Positions 1 through 4,910 of a stretch of 7,312 nt of DNA are shown here, piece after piece. The notes beneath the pieces are model-generated. The model saw nothing but the letters and a program-made list of their open reading frames with translations, did no database searches and was not told where the DNA came from. How positions within the stretch are numbered: position 1 is the first letter of the stretch; each line of letters opens with the position of its first letter. The translations under genes and the position numbers were made by a program. Origin of the DNA: CAZLIC01 sp964559535 (GTDB lineage Bacteria > Pseudomonadota > Alphaproteobacteria > Rhodobacterales > Rhodobacteraceae); the NCBI GenBank assembly GCA_964559535.1, contig CAZLIC010000134.1, forward strand, positions 1 to 7,312, in the 5' to 3' direction.

Positions 1-128
1 CGAGGCCCGCGCTATGCTAGCTTAACCTGCTGTCCACCAAACCGGCAGCAGGCCATCAGGCTGACGTCGCCCGAAAGCTGGGCGGAAGGCGGGCTGAAGT
101 TTGCTTGTTTTCGCTAGGTCAAGTGTCC

Positions 129-1454
129 TCAGCCCAATAGCACGGTCGACAACAGGTTCACGTTCAGCACGATGATCACGGCGGCGATCAGCCAGCAAAG
201 GCCGGTCAGCCAGCGGGGGGCGACCAGTTCGCCCATCTTGGCGCGGCTGGCGGTGAACATCACCAAGGGCACAATGGCGAAGGGAAGCTGGAACGACAGC
301 ACGACCTGGCTGAGGATCAGCAGTTCGCCTACGCCGCCGCTGCCGTAGAGCAGGATCACGAAGATCGCCGGGATGATGGCAAGGCCCCGGGTGATCAGGC
401 GTCGCGCCCAAGGGGCGATGCGCAGGTTGATGAAACCTTCCATCACGATCTGTCCGGCCATTGTGGCGGTGACAGTGGAGTTCAGCCCCGCGCACAAAAG
501 CGCTACGCCGAACAGGACCGGCGCGAGCGACGAGCCGAGTAAGGGCTCCAGCAACAGATGCGCCTTGTCGATCTCGGCCACATCGTTTTGCCCGACGGTA
601 TGGAACGCTGCGGCAGCAAGGATAAGGATTGAGGCATTGATCGTCAGCGCGAACATCAGGGCGATGGTGCTGTCCCAGGTCGCCAACCTCAGCGCCTCGC
701 GTTTGGACGGAAGATCAAGCCCGAAGGCGCGGGTCTGTACGATGCCCGAATGCAGGTAGAGGTTATGCGGCATGACCGTCGCGCCGATGATGCCAAGCGC
801 GAGGTAGAGCATCGTCGGGTTGTTGAAGATCTCGCGGCTTGGGGCAAAGCCTGCGATGACTTCGCCCCAGACCGGATCGGCCTGCGCGATGAGCACGACG
901 AAACAGGCGGCGATCAGCGCCATCAGGGAAATGATCAGCGCCTCGATCCAGCGAAAGCCCTTGTTCTGCAGCCACAGGATCAGGAACACGTCGGCGGCGG
1001 TGATGAAGATGCCGATTTCCAGCGGTATGCCGAAAAGAAGGTTCAGGCCGATGGCCGTGCCGATCACTTCGGCGAGGTCGGTGGCAATAATCGCAAGCTC
1101 GGCGAAGACCCAAAGCGGAACCGACATCCATTTCGGAAAGGCATCGCGGCAGGCCTGCGCCAGATCGCGACCCGAGGCGACCGCCAGCCGGGCACACAGC
1201 GATTGCAGCAGGATCGCCATGATGTTCGACAAAAGCGCGACAAACAGCAGCGTATAGCCAAAAGCAGCCCCACCCGCGAGCGAGGTCGCCCAGTTGCCGG
1301 GATCCATGTAGCCCACGGCCACCAGATAACCGGGACCGACGAAGGCCAGGAAGCGCCGGAACCGGCTGGTGCCACCGTTTCCGACCGCGATGGTGCGGAA
1401 GACTTCGGAAAGGGAGGGGGTCTCGCTTTCCTGCCGCCAGGCATTGGTCGTCAT
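129..1454 (-). CDS. mntH: Nramp-family Mn(II)/H+ symporter MntH
   Basis: This protein of 441 aa is a proton-coupled importer of Mn(II), and often of Fe(II) or Cd(II), in the inner membrane. The Nramp signatures are clear: DPGN in TM1 (D51, N54) and MPHN in TM6 (M228, H230). D51, N54 and M228 match the known metal ligands of the family. About eleven hydrophobic helices follow a polar N-terminus of roughly 35 residues, which is the usual family size. The frame is open upstream to an ATG at 1523, but I prefer the ATG at 1454. The predicted -10 and the operator cover 1503-1524, so the longer start would not be transcribed, and a purine-rich GGGAG/AAGAG stretch precedes 1454. The gene is divergent from mntR, which probably represses it when Mn is plentiful. 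The family assignment is very secure; metal preference is inferred from the family and from the mntR neighbour. Confidence 0.95.
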   Translation of the reverse strand: MTTNAWRQESETPSLSEVFRTIAVGNGGTSRFRRFLAFVGPGYLVAVGYMDPGNWATSLAGGAAFGYTLLFVALLSNIMAILLQSLCARLAVASGRDLAQACRDAFPKWMSVPLWVFAELAIIATDLAEVIGTAIGLNLLFGIPLEIGIFITAADVFLILWLQNKGFRWIEALIISLMALIAACFVVLIAQADPVWGEVIAGFAPSREIFNNPTMLYLALGIIGATVMPHNLYLHSGIVQTRAFGLDLPSKREALRLATWDSTIALMFALTINASILILAAAAFHTVGQNDVAEIDKAHLLLEPLLGSSLAPVLFGVALLCAGLNSTVTATMAGQIVMEGFINLRIAPWARRLITRGLAIIPAIFVILLYGSGGVGELLILSQVVLSFQLPFAIVPLVMFTASRAKMGELVAPRWLTGLCWLIAAVIIVLNVNLLSTVLLG

Positions 1455-1502
1455 GGCTCTTGGCACTCCCGGCTTGATCACGCCCGACAAGACGCGGCGC
1501 GC

Positions 1503-1524
1503 AAAGTTAGACACTGCTAACATT
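1503..1524. promoter_or_regulatory. Probable MntR operator (inverted repeat) between mntH and mntR
   Basis: A 22-bp near-palindrome has perfect 5-bp arms GTTAG and CTAAC around a 6-bp centre. It extends outward as AAA on the left and ATT on the right, with one mismatched pair. Its length and shape resemble the 22-bp MntR boxes known in enterobacteria. It overlaps the predicted -10 of mntH, so bound MntR would block mntH transcription. It lies about 50-70 bp upstream of the mntR start and could also mediate autoregulation. The palindrome is seen directly; binding by MntR is inferred from position. Confidence 0.72.
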
Positions 1525-1548
1525 CTGCCCCGCGCCTTTACTTGTCAA
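1519..1548 (-). promoter_or_regulatory. Predicted mntH promoter
   Basis: On the minus strand a perfect consensus -35, TTGACA (1543-1548), is followed after 18 bp by a weak -10, AATGTT (1519-1524). The -10 falls within the outer part of the inverted repeat at 1503-1524. Transcription would start near 1512, giving a leader of roughly 55-60 nt before the ATG at 1454. The -35 is convincing and the -10 is poor. Confidence 0.5.
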
Positions 1549-1572
1549 TCCATCCCGTGCGACACTGAACGG

Positions 1573-2025
1573 ATGACAGAGTTAGATCCTGAAACCCATG
1601 CCACGTCGGATGACCGGCCCGCGGACCTGCGCGCCGAGGCGTTTCAGGGTGTGCGCGAAGCCCGGCGCAATGAACTGGCCGAGGACTACGTCGAACTGAT
1701 CGCCGAACTGATCCACGATCAGGACGAGGCGCGCCCGGTGGACATCGCCGCCCGGCTTGGCGTGAAGGTGCCGACCGTGAGCAAGACCCTGGACCGTCTC
1801 GCGCGCGAGGGGCTGATCACCCGCGCGAAGTATCGGTCGGTCTTTCTGACAGACGCGGGCCGCGCGCTGGCCAAAGAATGCCGGCGTCGGCACGAGATCG
1901 TCTTGCGCTTTCTCATCAGCCTCGGCCTTGACCCCGAGACAGCGGAACGCGATGCCGAAGGCATCGAGCACCATGTCAGCGAGCGGACGCTGGCCCTGTT
2001 TTCGGCCTTCGCCAACCGGTCCTAA
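1573..2025 (+). CDS. mntR: Mn(II)-sensing transcriptional repressor MntR (DtxR family)
   Basis: This 150-aa cytoplasmic regulator binds DNA when loaded with Mn(II) and typically represses Mn uptake genes. A winged helix-turn-helix spans about residues 54-92 (VDIAARLGVKVPTVSKTLDRL). The dimerisation and metal part follows, with the family motif AEGIEHHVSE at 128-137. Set against Bacillus MntR, all six Mn ligands appear to be kept: D38, E41, H107, E129, E132 and H133. There is no C-terminal SH3-like domain, as expected for short MntR rather than long DtxR/IdeR proteins. The N-terminal extension of about 35 residues resembles that of E. coli MntR. The open frame runs back to 1369, but the ATG at 1573 gives the expected N-terminus and avoids running antisense through mntH; the ribosome site there is weak. 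The gene is divergent from mntH and ends 6 nt from the convergent Dsb gene. Confidence 0.93.
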   Translation: MTELDPETHATSDDRPADLRAEAFQGVREARRNELAEDYVELIAELIHDQDEARPVDIAARLGVKVPTVSKTLDRLAREGLITRAKYRSVFLTDAGRALAKECRRRHEIVLRFLISLGLDPETAERDAEGIEHHVSERTLALFSAFANRS

Positions 2026-2031
2026 AGGCCG

Positions 2032-2709
2032 TCAGCTATTCTCGACCGCGAACCGCACATCGGCGATGAGGCTGTCGGCGCTGAAATTCTCCAGCCGTTT
2101 GCCATTAAGGAAGAAGGTTGGCGTTTGGCGGATAGCCAAGGCTTCCACGTCGGCCGCATCCTGATTGAGGATGCCAGTGATTCCCGGAAAGAACTGGTCC
2201 GTCTCGGCCTTTTCGAGATCGAGACCCGCAGCCCCGGCAATCTCCCAGGCCACATCCATCTCGGGTGAGCCATGCACAGCCCAGCCAGGCTGCTGTTCCA
2301 GAAGTGCATCCAGCACCGGCTCGAACATGTCCTGCATCCGCGCGGCCTCGAGGATACGCACGGCCTCATCCGAGCCTTCATGGAAGACGGTGTAGCGGAG
2401 CACGACGCGGACCTGGGTCGGAAACTGCCGCCGGATTTCCTGCACCACAGGGTGGTAGGCACGGCAGGCCTCGCAAGAGGGGTCAAAGAACTCGACAAGT
2501 GTGACGGGCGCATCGGCGGGGCCAAAGCTGGGGGAGTAGTCACGGACCAGAACCGCCTGTTCCTCAGTTGGCGTGGCGGCGGCCGCCGCCTCTGGCTTGG
2601 CCGTGCGGCGACGGTTCAAGAGCATTACACCGCCCGCAAAGGCGGTGAGCCCGAGCGCGGAGGCCCCGATCACAAACGCGCGTCGACCGAGGCCGGAGGG
2701 CGTGCCCAT
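2032..2709 (-). CDS. DsbA-like periplasmic thiol oxidoreductase, second tandem copy
   Basis: This 225-aa protein has a thioredoxin fold of the DsbA/DsbG-like type (Thioredoxin_4-like). Residues 11-31 form one hydrophobic segment, after a GRRAFVIG stretch that resembles a twin-arginine signal. An Ala-rich linker follows, then the domain with the CEAC active site (C79, C82) and the cis-proline loop TPTFF (P197). It should catalyse disulfide formation or exchange in the periplasm, recharged by the DsbB encoded two genes upstream. From residue 59 it aligns without gaps to the preceding gene product, with about 97 of 149 positions identical by hand count, so the two arose by tandem duplication. 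Its ATG shares one base with the upstream TGA stop. It is the last gene of the cluster. I cannot tell whether it acts mainly as oxidase, isomerase or on a dedicated substrate. Confidence 0.9.
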   Translation of the reverse strand: MGTPSGLGRRAFVIGASALGLTAFAGGVMLLNRRRTAKPEAAAAATPTEEQAVLVRDYSPSFGPADAPVTLVEFFDPSCEACRAYHPVVQEIRRQFPTQVRVVLRYTVFHEGSDEAVRILEAARMQDMFEPVLDALLEQQPGWAVHGSPEMDVAWEIAGAAGLDLEKAETDQFFPGITGILNQDAADVEALAIRQTPTFFLNGKRLENFSADSLIADVRFAVENS

Positions 2710-3380
2710 CAGCCCTGACCAAGTTCGCGGCGCACGGCATCATAAAGCGCCTTTTCGTCGGGGCGCAGCAACTGCTTGCCGTTGATGAAGAAGGTCGGCG
2801 TCGCATTGATCCCTGCGGCCTTCACGTCGGCATTGTCCTGATTGATGATGGCGACGATACCCGGAAGTTCGCGGTCCACCTTGGCCTTGGCAAGGTCAAG
2901 CCCGGCTTCTCCGGCGATCTGCCAGGCAAGATCCAGGTTGGGTGCACCATCCTTGGCCCATTCGGGCTGGCGTTCCAGCAGCAGGTCCATGATCGGCTCG
3001 AACTTCTTCTGGACCCGGGCGGTTTCCAGGATGCGCACCGCCTCGTCGGACCCCTGATGGAACATCGTGTACCGCATCACGATGCGCAATTCGGTCTGGA
3101 ACGTCCCGCGCAGGCGCTTGAGGATCGGGTGGAAAGCGCGACAGGCCTCGCAGGAAGGATCGAAGAACTCGACCAGCGTGACCGGCGCGTCTGCCGGCCC
3201 GAGAGTTGGCGAATTCGCCCGGATCAGGATGGCCGGATCGAAACCCGGCCCGTCGGTGTTCGCGACTGCCTGCGCGGCGGCCTGTTCGGCTTCCCGACGG
3301 CGGAAAATCAAGGTGGCCGCACCGGCAAAGGCGGCGAGCCCCAGGGCAGAGGCCCCGATCAGAAGGGTGCGGCGGTTCAT
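2709..3380 (-). CDS. DsbA-like periplasmic thiol oxidoreductase, first tandem copy
   Basis: This 223-aa protein is a DsbA/DsbG-like oxidoreductase. The N-terminus MNRRTLLIGASALG plus the hydrophobic run to residue 26 looks like a Tat-type signal or an uncleaved anchor. It is followed by RRRE and a low-complexity linker to about residue 55. The catalytic site is CEAC (C77, C80), preceded by VTLVEFFDPS; the cis-Pro loop is TPTFF with P195. The alpha-helical insertion typical of DsbA-like proteins lies between them. I chose the ATG at 3380 because it overlaps the dsbB stop by 4 nt (ATGA), has an AAAGGA ribosome site 8 nt upstream, and begins the signal sequence; the frame is open further, to 3557, inside dsbB. 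Linkage to dsbB implies that DsbB re-oxidises this protein. It is the paralogue of the next gene. Confidence 0.91.
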   Translation of the reverse strand: MNRRTLLIGASALGLAAFAGAATLIFRRREAEQAAAQAVANTDGPGFDPAILIRANSPTLGPADAPVTLVEFFDPSCEACRAFHPILKRLRGTFQTELRIVMRYTMFHQGSDEAVRILETARVQKKFEPIMDLLLERQPEWAKDGAPNLDLAWQIAGEAGLDLAKAKVDRELPGIVAIINQDNADVKAAGINATPTFFINGKQLLRPDEKALYDAVRRELGQG

Positions 3381-3814
3381 GGTCGATGTCCTTTCGGCAA
3401 GAGAAGACAGGCAAGGATCGCCGCAAAGGCGACCGCTGAGAGATAGGGGATCGGGAGGCCAAGGATCATCTGCGCCTCGCCGGTGCAGGAGGGGCCATTT
3501 TCCGTGCAGGGCACGATCGGTGCGGGCAGGATCCCTGCGTACAGGCCCGAATGCCATGCCGCAAGTGCGAGTCCGGCGAGGGCCAACGGCAAGCCGTAGG
3601 CGCGCGCCAACCCGTCCCCACGCCAGAGCGACAGGCCAAGGATCGTCACCAACGGGAACATGGCGATGCGCTGATACCAGCAGAGCGTGCAGGGCATCTG
3701 ACCCAGCACCTCTCCGATGAAGAGCGCACCAAGCGTGGCCGCCAGCGCAATCAGGAAGGCGGCCGTCAGGGCAAGGTCGTCGCGCGACAGGGTTTGCGGG
3801 TCAGCTTTGGTCAA
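3377..3814 (-). CDS. dsbB: DsbB-family quinone-linked disulfide-generating membrane protein
   Basis: This 145-aa inner-membrane protein passes electrons from a DsbA-type partner to quinone. Four hydrophobic helices are visible. The first periplasmic loop has the signature PCTLCWYQR (C42, C45), and the second loop holds C103 and C110 in PCTENGPSC. The spacing of that second pair is much shorter than in E. coli DsbB, closer to compact DsbB/BdbC-type proteins. The start is inferred to be TTG at 3814, because AAGGAG (3822-3827) sits 7 nt upstream and no ATG occurs before residue 40; another TTG at 3856 lacks this support. It overlaps the end of lspA by 14 nt and the next Dsb gene by 4 nt, so it is probably translationally coupled to both. 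Its partners are most likely the two DsbA-like proteins downstream. Confidence 0.9.
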   Translation of the reverse strand: MTKADPQTLSRDDLALTAAFLIALAATLGALFIGEVLGQMPCTLCWYQRIAMFPLVTILGLSLWRGDGLARAYGLPLALAGLALAAWHSGLYAGILPAPIVPCTENGPSCTGEAQMILGLPIPYLSAVAFAAILACLLLPKGHRP

Positions 3815-4286
3815 GAAGCGGCTCCTTGCGGCGACGAAGGGGGAGAGAGGCAGCAAGGATCAATACCGCGCCCAGAGTGATCGCAATATCTGCGACGTTG
3901 AACGTGGGCCAGTGCCAGTCGCGCCAGTAAACGTCAAGGAAATCGGTCACGGCACCCTGCCGAAGCCGGTCGATGATATTGCCAAGCGCCCCGCCCACGA
4001 CCAGTGCAAAGCCTGCTCTTTCCAAAGCATGTTGCGCCCGGAATGCCCTGACGGCGAAGGCGATGGTCAGCGCGCCCGTCAGCGCCGCCATCAGAAGGGG
4101 CTTACCTGCCATGAACCCGCCCATCATGCCAAAGCTCGCGCCGGTATTGAACCCGAGGGAAAGGTTGAAGCCTGGCAGGACAGGGACCGCAGTCCCCTGC
4201 GACAGCAGCGACAGCGCTGCGGCCTTGGTCAACTGGTCTGCCACGACTGCAGCAGCAATCAGCGAAATCAGGATCACCCTTGTCAT
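3801..4286 (-). CDS. lspA: Lipoprotein signal peptidase (signal peptidase II)
   Basis: This 161-aa inner-membrane aspartyl protease removes the signal peptide from diacylglyceryl-prolipoproteins. Family motifs occur in order: ADQLTK (16-21), FNTGASFGM (46-54), GGALGNIIDRL (98-108), VTDFLD (113-118) and FNVADIAI (129-136). The catalytic aspartates are D115 and D133, with conserved N103 and R107 nearby. Four transmembrane helices and normal length suggest an intact enzyme. Its ATG overlaps the stop of the upstream methyltransferase by 4 nt, with an AAGG site before it. Usually lspA sits beside ileS in a housekeeping locus; here it follows a metal ATPase, like pbrC in lead-resistance operons, so it is probably an accessory paralogue. 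No lipobox-bearing protein is encoded in the window, so its substrate is unknown. Confidence 0.95.
   Translation of the reverse strand: MTRVILISLIAAAVVADQLTKAAALSLLSQGTAVPVLPGFNLSLGFNTGASFGMMGGFMAGKPLLMAALTGALTIAFAVRAFRAQHALERAGFALVVGGALGNIIDRLRQGAVTDFLDVYWRDWHWPTFNVADIAITLGAVLILAASLPLRRRKEPLLDQS
3822..3827 (-). promoter_or_regulatory. Ribosome binding site deciding the TTG start of dsbB
   Basis: AAGGAG on the minus strand lies 7 nt before TTG at 3814, inside the 3' end of lspA. It is the strongest Shine-Dalgarno match near any possible start of this frame, and it marks TTG at 3814 as the start rather than TTG at 3856. Confidence 0.7.
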
Positions 4287-4906
4287 TCCGCTGCCTTGCT
4301 CTTCCTGCCGATCCAGCGTGGGACCGACGCGGCGTAACGATCATAGTCCGGCCCGATTGCCATGCGCAGAGCGGCCTCTTCGGACCGCACTTGCGTGCTG
4401 GCCGACCAGAGAAACAGGACCGGGGCGAGCACTGTAGGGAGAGAGGGAACCGCCATCGCAACACCTGCCAGCAGTGCCGCTTGCCCCACAAAGGTCGGGT
4501 TGCGGCTGAACCGGTAAAGCCCGCCCGAGACCAGATCGCCGGTCTCGCCGCCGACCACGCCGACGCGCCAGGATGATCCCATCGACATCTGGGCGGCAAA
4601 GGCCACCATCGCGCCAAGCCCCGCGACAAAGACCCCGATCAGGCCAAGGAGGGCGGCGCGCCCCTCGGTCCAAAGCGGGTCGACCTTGTGGAGCGTTGGC
4701 ACGGCGAGCCAGAGGAGCGGCCCGAAGAACGCCAGCGCAAAGGCCACGCGGAACCCGATGGCGGCCAGACGGTCGCGCCCTGTGGCGCGGGCGAACAACC
4801 AGACCGGTCGACCGGCTGCTTTTGCGGCCAGCGCGCTGCCCCAGAAGAACAGCGCCAGATAGCCGAAAAGAAGGGCCAGCGCGGCCCAGCCAAAACCGGA
4901 GATCAT
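4283..4906 (-). CDS. Membrane methyltransferase, isoprenylcysteine carboxyl / phospholipid methyltransferase-like
   Basis: This 207-aa integral membrane protein has about five hydrophobic segments (roughly 5-28, 48-70, 84-106 and a long stretch at 140-170). The C-terminal part fits the ICMT/PEMT-type S-adenosylmethionine-dependent methyltransferases: SGGLYRFSRNPTFVGQ (127-142), where the commoner form is RHPxYxG, and then EEAALRMAIGPDYDRYAASVPRW (176-198) with the typical E...G..Y..Y...VPR pattern. Bacteria lack prenylated CaaX proteins of the eukaryotic kind, so the real acceptor (lipid, quinone, thiol or protein) is not known. The ATG lies 4 nt after the stop of the ATPase gene and the stop overlaps lspA by 4 nt. 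This tight packing suggests a shared role in metal tolerance. The family call is good; the substrate is open. Confidence 0.82.
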   Translation of the reverse strand: MISGFGWAALALLFGYLALFFWGSALAAKAAGRPVWLFARATGRDRLAAIGFRVAFALAFFGPLLWLAVPTLHKVDPLWTEGRAALLGLIGVFVAGLGAMVAFAAQMSMGSSWRVGVVGGETGDLVSGGLYRFSRNPTFVGQAALLAGVAMAVPSLPTVLAPVLFLWSASTQVRSEEAALRMAIGPDYDRYAASVPRWIGRKSKAAE

Positions 4907-4910
4907 CTGC

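Noticed and set aside
26..52. Inverted repeat CCTGCTG/CAGCAGG with a 13-nt loop, left of mntH, as a possible terminator
   Set aside because: There is no T run after it on either strand, and a 7-bp stem with this loop can occur by chance. I see nothing else convincing in 1-128.
22..495. Minus-strand open frame overlapping the 3' end of mntH
   Set aside because: The product is an Arg/Pro/His-rich composition artefact in another frame of mntH, with no recognisable motif.
1455..1515. Mn riboswitch (yybP-ykoY type) in the mntH leader
   Set aside because: The predicted leader is only about 55-60 nt, and I cannot see the paired loops of that riboswitch.
750..1520. Plus-strand open frame of 256 codons opposite mntH
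   Set aside because: It has a charged, repetitive composition typical of an antisense shadow, and the Nramp gene explains the region.
1455..1523. Longer MntH N-terminus starting at 1523
   Set aside because: The start codon would lie within the predicted -10 and operator, and the extra residues do not belong to the Nramp fold.
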